Assembly: GCA_964509765.1 (NCBI GenBank)
Contig: CAZDYI010000070.1
Coordinates: 1-28,055 of the forward strand
Source of the DNA: CAZDYI01 sp964509765
Lineage (GTDB): Bacteria > Pseudomonadota > Gammaproteobacteria > Tethybacterales > Tethybacteraceae
Reading direction: 5' to 3'
Length of the DNA stretch: 28,055 nucleotides
Below, piece by piece: positions 1 to 7,750 of this stretch (position 1 is the stretch's first letter; each line of letters starts with the position of its first letter). The notes below the pieces were generated by a model. The model was given only the letters and a program-made list of their open reading frames with translations. It was not told the origin of the DNA and ran no database searches. The position numbers and the translations under genes are program-made.

Positions 1-1
1 C

Positions 2-226
2 AACCACTCCAAGAGGTTCGCCAACGGCAAGGTCTACATCAACGGCATCGAAGGCTTCTGGAGCTACGCCAAGCTGCGGCTCCAGCAGTACCACGGTGTG
101 TCGACCGAACACTTCCCGCTCTACCTCAAGGAGCTCGAGGTTCGGTACAATAATAGAGGCAAAGATTTCCTCAAGCTGGTGATGACCAACTTGGCGAAAA
201 ATCGCGTTGGGACGTCCTTTTCATAA
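2..226 (+). CDS. IS1595-family (ISXO2-like) transposase, C-terminal fragment
   Basis: The window opens inside this gene; 74 codons and a TAA stop remain. The fragment carries the block NGIEGFWSYAKLRL followed by YLKELEVRYNNR, the hallmark end of the ISXO2-like DDE transposase domain of IS1595-family elements. The Glu in IEGFW is the expected third acidic catalytic residue. The upstream catalytic Asp residues and the zinc-ribbon N-terminus lie outside the window, so I cannot tell whether the transposase is intact. It ends 47 bases before a DUF898 gene on the same strand. A G/C-rich stretch at 244-257 could be part of the element's right terminal repeat, but the left end is not visible to confirm this. 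Confidence 0.85.
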   Translation, partial: NHSKRFANGKVYINGIEGFWSYAKLRLQQYHGVSTEHFPLYLKELEVRYNNRGKDFLKLVMTNLAKNRVGTSFS

Positions 227-273
227 TCACCTTATTTATTTCTGGGCAGCAAAGTCCTGAAAAAGACCACCAC

Positions 274-1452
274 GTGAACCAAACCGACGCACATACTGAA
301 CCTTTCAAGTTCACCTTTTACGGCGACACTGTGGATTACCTCCGCATCCACATGGTCAACCTCCTGCTTACGATCGCCACCTTTGGCGTCTATCTGGCGT
401 GGGCCAAGGTCCGCAACCGCCGCTACTTCTACGGCAACACCAGCTTCTGCGGACAAAGCTTCGACTTTGATGCCAACCCGCTCTCAATCATTCGAGCGAG
501 GCTGTACGTCTTGGCAATAGTAGTGGTTCTGTTGTTCAGCGAGAGGATTTTCATTCTTCTCTGGCAAGGCATCGGAATTATGACACTCATCCTGCTGACA
601 CTGATCCCATATGCCTTGGTACGCGGACGGTCCTTCAACGCCAAGCACACCACGCACAGATCCGTTAGGTTTCGCTACCTGAGAAACTACATCCCCTCTT
701 ACAGGCTGTTCATTGCATATTACTTGATCGGCTGGATCATTCTCAAGTTCGTGGGCGAGCTGTGGAAACAGGACCAAGACAGCGACTTTCTGAATGCTCT
801 GATACTAGCGCCATTGATTTTCTGGTTTGTTCTTGGGCCGGCTTACCACTACTTTCGGCACAGCATCATGATCAACCAACTCCGGTTCGGCAAGCTCGAA
901 ATGAGATACGGAGCAAGAGTAATGCCTTACTACAGACATTTCTTAGTCTCTATACTCTGGGCAACTCTGGTGATCTCCATACTTGTCGCTGCCGCCTTGG
1001 CTTTCTTCACTTATGTGTCTCCAGCCAATCGGTACTATTATGATTATGATTCTTTTTGGCAAATAATTTTCCTCCATGGCGCATACAACTATGCCATATA
1101 TTCCATCTTGTTGTTCTCTTACTTGGTGATTGGAGTATACCGCTCAAGAGTCATTCCCATGTTCTACTCCTCAATTCAGTTCGATGAAGGCAGCCATTTG
1201 AGCTGCAATCTTTCCTCAAGCAAGTATTTCTTCAAATATTACGTCGTCAACGGCGTGGTTTTTGTTATGTCACTAGGTTTTCTCTACCCTTGGATCAGGG
1301 TGCGGACATGGCGGCTCATCACCGAGTCACTGACGCTCCACCTGTCTGCCGAGACCGCCTCGGTGCTGTCGTCTCCGGAGGGGGAGGTCTCGCCGTTGGC
1401 CGAGGAGTTCGCCGACGTGCAGGACGTCGACATTGATTTCGGCCTGATTTGA
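274..1452 (+). CDS. DUF898 (YjgN-like) integral membrane protein
   Basis: The 392-residue protein begins with a short hydrophilic segment and then the DUF898 signature: FKFTFYGDTVDYLRIHMVNLL at residues 11-31, then FGVYLAWAKVRNRRYFYGNT at 37-56. Five or six strongly hydrophobic segments follow (about 27-45, 77-115, 147-165, 173-192, 222-247, 275-292 and 323-340). A degenerate second copy of the signature, ending LYPWIRVRTWRL, lies near 337-348. This matches the family, whose function is unknown; an inner-membrane location is inferred. The start is GTG and has no strong Shine-Dalgarno sequence. Most of the gene is AT-richer than the metabolic block, although its last 40 codons, an acidic tail, are GC-rich. 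It sits between two insertion sequences, which suggests transfer. Confidence 0.8.
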   Translation: MNQTDAHTEPFKFTFYGDTVDYLRIHMVNLLLTIATFGVYLAWAKVRNRRYFYGNTSFCGQSFDFDANPLSIIRARLYVLAIVVVLLFSERIFILLWQGIGIMTLILLTLIPYALVRGRSFNAKHTTHRSVRFRYLRNYIPSYRLFIAYYLIGWIILKFVGELWKQDQDSDFLNALILAPLIFWFVLGPAYHYFRHSIMINQLRFGKLEMRYGARVMPYYRHFLVSILWATLVISILVAAALAFFTYVSPANRYYYDYDSFWQIIFLHGAYNYAIYSILLFSYLVIGVYRSRVIPMFYSSIQFDEGSHLSCNLSSSKYFFKYYVVNGVVFVMSLGFLYPWIRVRTWRLITESLTLHLSAETASVLSSPEGEVSPLAEEFADVQDVDIDFGLI

Positions 1453-1571
1453 GCGAAGGGAAATTAAACAGTGTCAAGCAGGCCATCACCGCACGTCGAG
1501 CGAGACTTGTTGATGTGCTACAGGACTGGCTCGAGGAAGTACTCGTAGACTCATCGCTTGCCTGTGATTAG
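1449..1571 (+). other. Possible small ORF or gene remnant
   Basis: A 40-codon frame starts at a TTG overlapping the DUF898 stop and encodes a basic/amphipathic stretch (VKQAITARRARLVDVLQDW) before a TAG. It reads more like protein than random sequence, but it has no Shine-Dalgarno sequence and no family I recognise. It may be the remnant of a gene cut by the IS1380-like insertion just downstream. Confidence 0.15.
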
Positions 1572-1792
1572 CTCGGCTGTCTCTCATGGAATGTCTGATC
1601 GTCGCCTACTTCTTTATTCGGAATTGCCGAGCTAGATGCTGAAAGTAACATGCTCGTTCAGCAATAGCACCCAAAATGCCCGATTGAAGACCTGATTTTC
1701 CACAAATAACACGGATCGAGCCAATATTGGCGAGATCCGTGTTAAAGTTGCTCCTGCATACAAACATCTCCCAACGGGTGAAGGGAGCAAGC
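1453..1792. other. Intergenic stretch between DUF898 gene and decayed IS
   Basis: About 340 bases without a convincing gene. It holds the doubtful small ORF at 1449-1571, a candidate IS left-end repeat at 1677-1687 and a strong hairpin at 1707-1744. The last 15 bases carry the Shine-Dalgarno sequence AAGGGAG of the transposase. Confidence 0.6.
1707..1744. other. Hairpin upstream of IS transposase
   Basis: An 11-bp perfect stem (TAACACGGATC at 1707-1717 with GATCCGTGTTA at 1734-1744) encloses a GA/GA internal mismatch and the 12-base palindrome GCCAATATTGGC at 1720-1731. Almost the whole 38 bases can fold on one strand. It lies about 50 bases before the transposase start. A likely role is blocking read-through transcription into the element, or binding of transposase near the left end; both are inference. 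Confidence 0.55.
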
Positions 1793-3029
1793 ATGGCACA
1801 ATCATACTACTCCAAGCACAAGCTGGCCCTAGGCAAGGGCGATCATTCAGCCTACGGAGGGATGGTCTTGGTGCACGAGCTGCTCGAGCGGACGGGCATC
1901 ATGTCAGCGTCCGACAGCATCTTCGGGAAGCCCGAAAGCGGTCGCGGGCGCAGCAACGCGAGCTACGTCGGGACGTTCGCGCAGCTGTTCTTGAGCGGCG
2001 GCGACTGCCTGTCGGACGTGTCGGAGCTGGAGGGCGACTGCCTTGCCCAGGGCTTTCCGAGCAGGCAGTCGCTGTCGTCGTTCCTGGAGAGGAAGTCGGA
2101 GGCAGAGGAGTACCCGAAGGTCGAGGCGCTGTTCGGCGTGTCGGTGTCGCGTTGCCTGCGCGGCGTGCCGAGGGACGAGGGCCGCGTGCTGGACATCGAC
2201 GAGCAGCGGGTGGCTTGCGAGAAGGAGTGCAGCGAGAAGGACCACAAGGGCGAGCAGTCGCTGATGCACACGCTGGTGTTCGACTCGGGGACGGGGACGG
2301 TGTTGGCGAGCAGGCTGGACCCGGGCAACTGCACTCCGGGGACGGGGCGCTCGGACGTCTTGGAGGCGGCCGCGGGCCGGCTTGGCGGCCGGAAGGTGAG
2401 GATGGTGCGCGCGGACGCGGCGTACTGCAACGCGGAGACGATCGGCTGGCGCCAGGAGCGCGGAGCGGCGGCGTGGCCCCGGCCAGGATCAGGGACGAGG
2501 ACTTTTAGGTCGTCGAGACCAACGATAACGGGAGCGCGTGGGTGTCGGCGAGGACGACGAGCACGATGGGCGGGCGCGTCAAGCCCTTTTCCGTGGTCCA
2601 CTGCAAGAAGGTCGGACCGGGTATCCAGGGCGAGATGCTCTACGGCTACTGCGCGATCGCGACGAGCATGGACGGCATCAGCGCATACGACCTGCGCGAG
2701 CTGTACAACCGCCGCGGCGACGACTGCGAGAACCGGATCAAGGAATGCGGCTCGGACCTCGCAGGCAAGCGGACGTTCTCTTCGAAGCTCGGTCCCAACC
2801 GGGTCCTGGCGCACATGAAGGCGATCGCGCACAACCTGTTCATGCTCCTGCGCCGCCTGCTGTTCGGCGGCTGGCGGCCGCGCCTCAAGAAGTTCCGCCC
2901 AAGGTGCTGCAGGTCCCGTGCAGCCTCGTCACGAGCGGCCGGAGGACGCTGCTGCGCATACACAACGAGGCCAAGCACCGCCAGCTGGTCAAGTGGAACC
3001 GCAAGATCTGCGACGCATTCGCGCCCTGA
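1793..3029 (+). pseudogene. IS1380-like transposase, frameshifted and interrupted
   Basis: The start is ATG with AAGGGAG upstream. The N-terminal half reads well: GGMVLVHELLERTGI, LSGGDCLSDVSELEGD, VLDIDE and MVRADAAYCNAETIGW match the DDE domain of IS1380-type transposases. The frame is then lost. Near 2456-2475 the homologous reading moves to the next frame (RIRDEDF), consistent with a one-base deletion. A TAG at 2506-2508 interrupts EDF-VVETNDNGS. The text continues through YGYCAIATSMDGISAYDLRELYNRRGDDCENRIKE-like sequence, and a second one-base shift near 2900 leads into LLRIHNEAKHRQLVKWNRKI and the TGA at 3027-3029. At least three lesions make it non-functional. The family call rests on motif memory. 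Confidence 0.75.
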
Positions 3030-3351
3030 GGCACCACCCGCCGGAAGGCGGGACATCCGAAAGCGCAACGAGCCCGCAAGGGAAAGGGGAACCCGTCGGC
3101 GCCTTGCCCGAAAACCCCCCTGAAACGCGGGATGCGGACTTGAGAGCGTGATTTCGAGGTTATTTTCTTGGCCGAGGCCGGGTCCAGGACCGAAAAACCA
3201 GGGTCAAAAGGCGAATACAGGAGCTGCCGGAATCAATCGGGCAACAGGCCGTTCTGGCCCGGACAAAACATGAGGGCACCCCTAAAAAATCAATCGATCT
3301 GGTCCCTCCGCGAGAGGGTATGACGCAGCGCGGCGGGCACTGCCCGCCGGG
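3030..3351. other. Intergenic stretch between IS remnant and cdd
   Basis: No supported gene. It contains a small hairpin at 3037-3052 (CCCGCC-GGAA-GGCGGG) just after the transposase stop, the candidate IS right-end repeat at 3233-3243, and the hairpin at 3331-3349 that follows cdd on the minus strand. Confidence 0.6.
3331..3349 (-). terminator. Hairpin just after cdd stop
   Basis: A perfect 9-base inverted repeat (CGGCGGGCA / TGCCCGCCG with one base between) begins two bases after the cdd stop codon on the minus strand. A weaker CCCTC/GAGGG stem lies a little further on, and a run of six T (minus strand) occurs about 45 bases downstream. There is no T-run directly after the main stem, so it may be a Rho-dependent end or an mRNA-stabilising hairpin, not a classic intrinsic terminator. 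Confidence 0.4.
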
Positions 3352-3759
3352 CTATCCCAGGTTTTCCGGCCCGAACGACTCCGGCAGCAGCTCCGCAAGC
3401 GTGCGGCGGGAGCGCTCGCCCTTGCCGTCGCAGACGATGACGTGAACGTCGCCGGCGGCAAACTCCCTGATGCGCTGGCGGCAGGCGCCGCAGGGGGTTC
3501 CCGGAGGGTCGCCGTCGGTCGACACCGCAATCGCAGCGATCCTCTTACCGCCCGCTGCGACCATCGCCGCGATCGCGCCGGCCTCGGCGCAGGTGCCGAC
3601 CGGATAGGCCGCGTTCTCGACGTTCGTCCCGACATGGATGGCACCGCTCTCGTCGAGGACCGCGCATCCGACTTGGTATTTTGAGTACGGGCAGTGTGCC
3701 CTGGCCTTGGCCTCGATCGCCCGCGCGACGAGATCGCGCTCGGCGTCGGCGCCGGTCAC
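3352..3759 (-). CDS. cdd: Cytidine deaminase
   Basis: The enzyme hydrolyses cytidine and deoxycytidine to uridine and deoxyuridine plus ammonia in the cytoplasm. The 135-residue length fits the small tetrameric class. Visible motifs are YSKYQVGCAV (25-34), NVENAAYPVGTCAEAGAI (46-63) with zinc ligand Cys57 and catalytic Glu59, and PCGACRQ (89-95) with zinc ligands Cys90 and Cys93. The GTG start overlaps the TGA of the upstream permease in a GTGA junction, with an AAGGG element upstream, so the two are probably translationally coupled. It is the last gene of the nucleoside uptake operon, which fits salvage of imported cytidine. Confidence 0.95.
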   Translation of the reverse strand: MTGADAERDLVARAIEAKARAHCPYSKYQVGCAVLDESGAIHVGTNVENAAYPVGTCAEAGAIAAMVAAGGKRIAAIAVSTDGDPPGTPCGACRQRIREFAAGDVHVIVCDGKGERSRRTLAELLPESFGPENLG

Positions 3760-4730
3760 CTACCCTTGACGTAAGGCACCCCGACCGCGGCGGGCGCGAC
3801 CGCCCTGCCGATGAAGCCGGCCAGGAGTATCACAGTCAGGATGTACGGCAGCGACGAGATCAGGTCGCTCGGGACCTGGCCGATCCCGGGGACGTCGACG
3901 CCCTGCAGGCGCGCGGCCAGGGCCTCGAAGAATCCGAACAGGAAGCATGCGAACATCGCCTGCTTCGGGCGCCACTTGCCGAAGATCATCGCGGCGAGCG
4001 CGATGTACCCCTTGCCGGCAGTCATGTTGTTGACGAAGCTCGCCGAGTGCGCGACCGCGAGGTAGGTCCCGGCGAAGCCACACAGGACGCCAGCGATCAG
4101 CTGCGCGGTGTACCTCATGCCCTCGACCGAGATCCCCGCGGTGTCCGCGGCGTTCGGCGCCTCGCCGACCGACCGCAGCCGCATTCCGAAGCGCGTCCTC
4201 ATCAGCACCCAGCCGGTCAGCGGCACGCTCAGCAGCGCGAGGTACACGAGGATGTTGTGGCCGCTAATCAGCTCCTCGTAGATCAGCCCGACGACCGGGA
4301 CCTTCCCGATCGCCTCGGCGAACGGCCAGTCGACGCTCAGGAAGCGCGCCTCGGGATCGAGCGGCGGCGTGTTGCCGCCCTGCTCGAACCAGGCGATCCC
4401 GAAGGTGACCGTCAGCCCGGCTGCGAGCATGTTCGCCGCGAGCCCGCTGATGACCTGGTCGCCGCGGTGGGTGACCGACGCGAACGAGTGCAGCAGCGAC
4501 ATCATGCAGGCCGTCATGATCCCGGCGACCAGGCCCAGCCAGGCGCTGCCCGTTGCGTACGCGGTTGCAGCCGCGGCAAAGGCCGCGCCGAGCATCTTGC
4601 CCTCGAGGCTGATGTCGATCACGCCGGAGCGCTCGGTGAAGATCCCCGCCATCGCGGCGAAGATCAGCGGCGTCGACACCCGGACCGTCGCGTCCAGGAC
4701 GAGGATCGTCAGCAGCCAGAACTCAGCCAC
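3756..4730 (-). CDS. Nucleoside-type ABC transporter permease (NupQ/YufQ-like)
   Basis: This 324-residue membrane protein belongs to the BPD_transp_2 family of inner-membrane permeases used by nucleoside and simple-sugar ABC importers. Family text includes AGIFTERSGVIDISLEGKML near residues 28-47, HRGDQVISGLAANMLAAGLT near 88-107 and KGYIALAAMIFGKWRP near 239-254. About eight to ten hydrophobic segments are present. The start is GTG and overlaps the partner permease by 8 bases; the stop overlaps cdd by 4. The heteromeric pair with the next permease and the double-domain ATPase is the usual Nup/Yuf arrangement. The substrate is inferred from cdd and the 5'-nucleotidase nearby; a sugar cannot be excluded. 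Confidence 0.88.
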   Translation of the reverse strand: MAEFWLLTILVLDATVRVSTPLIFAAMAGIFTERSGVIDISLEGKMLGAAFAAAATAYATGSAWLGLVAGIMTACMMSLLHSFASVTHRGDQVISGLAANMLAAGLTVTFGIAWFEQGGNTPPLDPEARFLSVDWPFAEAIGKVPVVGLIYEELISGHNILVYLALLSVPLTGWVLMRTRFGMRLRSVGEAPNAADTAGISVEGMRYTAQLIAGVLCGFAGTYLAVAHSASFVNNMTAGKGYIALAAMIFGKWRPKQAMFACFLFGFFEALAARLQGVDVPGIGQVPSDLISSLPYILTVILLAGFIGRAVAPAAVGVPYVKGR

Positions 4731-5892
4731 CGGCCGCCTCCGCCGCGCCGGCCTTGCGCCCGGCGCTGACGCGCTGCAGGACCCGCGCGACCGCCGGGTC
4801 GAACATCTGCGCGAGCGCGCCGGTCATCAGGATGATCAGGCCCTGGACGACGACGACGATCTCGCGGGTGATCACCTCGAACTCGAAGTCGAGCTCCGAG
4901 CCGCCCTGGATCAGGATGCCGAACAGCGACGCCGCGAGGACGATCCCGACCGGATGGTTGCGGCCCATGAGCGCGACCCCGATCCCGGCGAAGCCGTAGC
5001 CGGTGGAAAACCCGATCAGCAGCCTGTGCGAGTCGCCCATCACCGCGTTGATCCCGAGCAGGCCCGCCATCGCGCCCGAGACGAACATCAGCTGGACAAC
5101 GAGCCTGTCGGGGTTGATCCCGCCGTAGACGGCCGCGGTCGGCGACTTGCCGACGGTGCGCACGGCGTAGCCCCACGGCGTGCGCCAGATCAGCACCCAG
5201 ACGAACAGCGCCGACAGCAGCGCGAGGAAGATCGAGATGTTCAGCGGCGTGCGCGCGATCTTGATCCCGATCGCCGCCATCATCTCGTGGACGTACGGAA
5301 GGTGCGAGCCCTCGGCAAACTCCTCGGACTGCGGCGACATCTGCCCGGGCTCGATCAGGACGTTGACGAGCAGGTACTGGAGGATCGCCGCGGCGATGAA
5401 GTTGAACATGATCGTCGTGATGACGATGTGGCTGCCGCGCTTTGCGTACAGGTAGCCGGGTATGAACCCCCACAGTCCGCCGAGGCCGGCCGCGGCGAGG
5501 ACCGCGAGCGGGAATAGGAGCAGCAGCGGCAGCGTGTCGCCGAGCGCGAGCAGCAGCAGCCCGCAGCCGAGCCCGCCCATCATCGCCTGGCCCTCGCCGC
5601 CGATGTTGAACTGCAGCGCCTGGAACGCGAGCGCGACGCACAGCCCGGTGAAGATCAGGTTGGTCGCGTAGAAGAACGTGTAGCCGAACCCGCCCGGGTA
5701 GACCAGCGCGCCCTTGATCATGATCAGGATCGCGCTGAACGGGTTCTCGCCGAGCAGGCCGACGACCACGCCGGCGAGGACCAGGGCGACCAGGACGTTG
5801 ATGACCGGGACGATCGTGACCTGCGCCCAGTGCGGCAGGTCCGGGGCCCTCTCCCGCGAGAAGAAGGCGAGCGCCCGCGCCGCGGCCTTCAT
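4723..5892 (-). CDS. Nucleoside-type ABC transporter permease (NupP/YufP-like)
   Basis: This is the second permease of the importer, about 389 residues and longer than its partner, as in Nup/Yuf systems. A cytoplasmic N-terminus is followed by about nine hydrophobic segments. Family text includes FYATNLIFTGLCVALAFQA, FNIGGEGQAMMGGL and GSHIVITTIMFNFIAAAIL. I place the start at the ATG (5892-5890), which forms a TGATG junction with the ATPase stop; a GTG one codon upstream is the alternative. It is co-transcribed and probably translationally coupled with its neighbours. The basic-membrane-protein-type binding lipoprotein usually encoded with such permeases is not in this operon. Confidence 0.88.
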   Translation of the reverse strand: MKAAARALAFFSRERAPDLPHWAQVTIVPVINVLVALVLAGVVVGLLGENPFSAILIMIKGALVYPGGFGYTFFYATNLIFTGLCVALAFQALQFNIGGEGQAMMGGLGCGLLLLALGDTLPLLLLFPLAVLAAAGLGGLWGFIPGYLYAKRGSHIVITTIMFNFIAAAILQYLLVNVLIEPGQMSPQSEEFAEGSHLPYVHEMMAAIGIKIARTPLNISIFLALLSALFVWVLIWRTPWGYAVRTVGKSPTAAVYGGINPDRLVVQLMFVSGAMAGLLGINAVMGDSHRLLIGFSTGYGFAGIGVALMGRNHPVGIVLAASLFGILIQGGSELDFEFEVITREIVVVVQGLIILMTGALAQMFDPAVARVLQRVSAGRKAGAAEAAGG

Positions 5893-7463
5893 CACCCGCC
5901 CTCGGTCACGCCGGCCATCATCAGGCCGAGCTCGCGCTCGTCGGTCGCCTCGGCGTCGACCTCGCCGACGACGGTGCCGTCGTTCATCACGATGATCCGG
6001 TCGGAAAGCGACATCACCTCGTCGAGCTCGAACGAGACGAGCAGGATCGCGCAGCCCTCGTCGCGCATCGCGAGCAGCCGGCGGTGGATGGCCTCGATCG
6101 CGCCGATGTCAACCCCCCTAGTCGGCTGGCCGACGAGGAACACCTTGGGCCCGTCGCTTATCTCGCGGGCAAGGACGATCTTCTGCTGGTTGCCGCCGGA
6201 GAAGTCGGCCGAGCGCAGCGTCGGGGAGCCGGGCCGCACGTCGAACCGCGGCATGACGTCCTCTGCGTTCTCGCGCACAGCCCTGCGGCTGATCAGCCCG
6301 CGCCTCAGGTACTTCGCGTAGTGGTGGTGGCCGAGTATCAGCGAGTCCTCGGCGGGAAAGTCCATGACGAGCCCGCTCTCGTGGCGGTCCTCGGGGACGT
6401 GGCACAGCCCGAGCCTGCGCATCTCGGCCGGGTCGGCGGGCTCCCTGGCCGTGACCGTGCGCCCGCCGATGGCGATCGAGCCCTCGGCCGGCGGGACGAT
6501 CCCCGACAGGGCCTCGAGCAGGATGCTCTGGCCGTTGCCGGAAACGCCGGCCACGCCCATGACCTGCCCCTCCCGGACCGAGAACGAAACGTCGCGCACC
6601 CGCATCAGCCCGGAGCCGTCGCGCACGCCGAGGCCCTTGACCTCAAGCGCCACCTCGCCGGGCTCGCGCGGCTTGCGGTCGACCTCGAGGAGCACCTTGC
6701 GGCCCACCATCAGCTCGGCGAGGTCCTCCGGCGTGGTCTCGGACGTCCTGCGGTCCGCAACGAGCTCGCCGTGGCGCATCACCGACACGCTGTCGGTCAC
6801 CGCCATGATCTCGCGCAGCTTGTGCGTGATCAGGATCACGGTCTCGCCGCGCTCGCGCAGAGCGCGGAGGATCTCGAACAGCCGGTCGGCCTCCTGCGGC
6901 GTGAGCACGCCCGTCGGCTCGTCGAGTATCAGGGTCTTGGCGCCGCGGTAGAGCGCCTTGAGTATCTCGACCCGCTGCCTCTCGCCGACCGGCAGGTCCT
7001 CGATCAGGCTGTCGGGGTCGACCTCGAGCCCGTACTCGCGGCCGAGGCGCTCGATCTCGCTTCTCGCCCTCTTCCTGCCCTCGGCGAGCAGCGGACCGCC
7101 CTCGACCCCGAGGATCACGTTGTCGAGCACAGAGAACACCGGCACGAGCATGAAGTGCTGGTGCACCATCCCGATCCCGAGCCGGATCGCGTCGGAGCTG
7201 TTGCGGATGTCGACCTCCTTGCCCGCGACCTCGACGGTCCCGCTGTCGGCGTGGTAGAAGCCGTAGAGGATGCTCATCAGCGTCGACTTGCCGGCGCCGT
7301 TCTCGCCGACGATTCCGTGGATGGAGCCCGCCGCGATCTCGATGCTCACGTCGCGGTTGGCGTGCACGTGGCCGAACGACTTGTTGATCCGGTCGAGCCG
7401 GATCGCAGGCGCGGCCGGGGGAGCCTGCTGCTCCTCAGGCAGGGACGTCGATGTCTCCGCCAT
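5892..7463 (-). CDS. Nucleoside-type ABC transporter ATPase, two nucleotide-binding domains
   Basis: This ATPase of about 523 residues has tandem domains and energises the two permeases. Domain 1 has Walker A VGENGAGKST (near 52-61), signature LPVGERQRVEI and Walker B LILDEPTGVLTP. Domain 2 has the degenerate GVSGNGQSILL in place of a normal Walker A, signature FSGGNQQKIV and FLVGQPTRGVD in place of the DEP Walker B. This asymmetry is normal for the MglA/RbsA/NupO group, in which one site is catalytically weak. I prefer the ATG at 7463, with GGTGAGG about 10 bases upstream, over a TTG at 7472. The gene overlaps the end of the zinc-ribbon gene by about 29 bases, which indicates one operon. Confidence 0.9.
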   Translation of the reverse strand: MAETSTSLPEEQQAPPAAPAIRLDRINKSFGHVHANRDVSIEIAAGSIHGIVGENGAGKSTLMSILYGFYHADSGTVEVAGKEVDIRNSSDAIRLGIGMVHQHFMLVPVFSVLDNVILGVEGGPLLAEGRKRARSEIERLGREYGLEVDPDSLIEDLPVGERQRVEILKALYRGAKTLILDEPTGVLTPQEADRLFEILRALRERGETVILITHKLREIMAVTDSVSVMRHGELVADRRTSETTPEDLAELMVGRKVLLEVDRKPREPGEVALEVKGLGVRDGSGLMRVRDVSFSVREGQVMGVAGVSGNGQSILLEALSGIVPPAEGSIAIGGRTVTAREPADPAEMRRLGLCHVPEDRHESGLVMDFPAEDSLILGHHHYAKYLRRGLISRRAVRENAEDVMPRFDVRPGSPTLRSADFSGGNQQKIVLAREISDGPKVFLVGQPTRGVDIGAIEAIHRRLLAMRDEGCAILLVSFELDEVMSLSDRIIVMNDGTVVGEVDAEATDERELGLMMAGVTEGG

Positions 7464-7707
7464 GCTCCTCAAACCTCACCACGTGGACCCTCTCGCGGGC
7501 GAACAGCGCGACAGCCGCGCAGACGATCGTCACCGGCACGATAAGCAGAGCGACTGCCGCCGACAGCAGCACCGCGGCAAGGCCGTAAGCCAGCACCGAG
7601 CTCGTCCGGAACCTCGCCCGGGTGAGCCTCGTCGAGCAGTGGCGGCACGTGCCGTCGCGCATGCCGACCACCTTCATGCACGACGGGCACCTCGCGACCG
7701 GCGTCAA
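7435..7707 (-). CDS. Small zinc-ribbon membrane protein
   Basis: This is a 90-residue protein. The N-terminus carries two CxxC pairs (CPSC at 7-10 and CRHC at 21-24) that could bind zinc. A hydrophobic stretch at about 37-68 is long enough for one or two membrane segments, and a polar tail follows. The start is TTG with a good Shine-Dalgarno sequence, GGGAGG, four to five bases upstream. The 3' end overlaps the ABC ATPase start, so it sits inside the nucleotide-scavenging operon. I do not recognise a named family and infer no function beyond a membrane-anchored zinc ribbon. The tight operon packing argues that the gene is real. Confidence 0.6.
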   Translation of the reverse strand: MTPVARCPSCMKVVGMRDGTCRHCSTRLTRARFRTSSVLAYGLAAVLLSAAVALLIVPVTIVCAAVALFARERVHVVRFEEHGGDIDVPA

Positions 7708-7750
7708 CTTCCCTCCCCGTCAGCGCCCGTGCGGGCGCCGGCCCCCGGCA

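Larger units (their letters stand above)
1677..3243 (+). mobile_element. Decayed IS1380-like insertion sequence (tentative ends)
   Basis: The transposase remnant at 1793-3029 is flanked by an 11-base inverted match: TGCCCGATTGA at 1677-1687 and its exact reverse complement at 3233-3243. The implied element of about 1.57 kb fits the size range of IS1380-family elements. The match does not extend cleanly and I found no flanking 4-base direct repeat, so the true ends could lie a few bases outside. The transposase is broken, so the copy is probably immobile unless it is complemented in trans. Confidence 0.35.

Noticed and set aside
239..257. Right terminal inverted repeat of the IS1595-like element
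   Set aside because: The left end is outside the window and no target duplication can be seen, so I did not call it as a feature.
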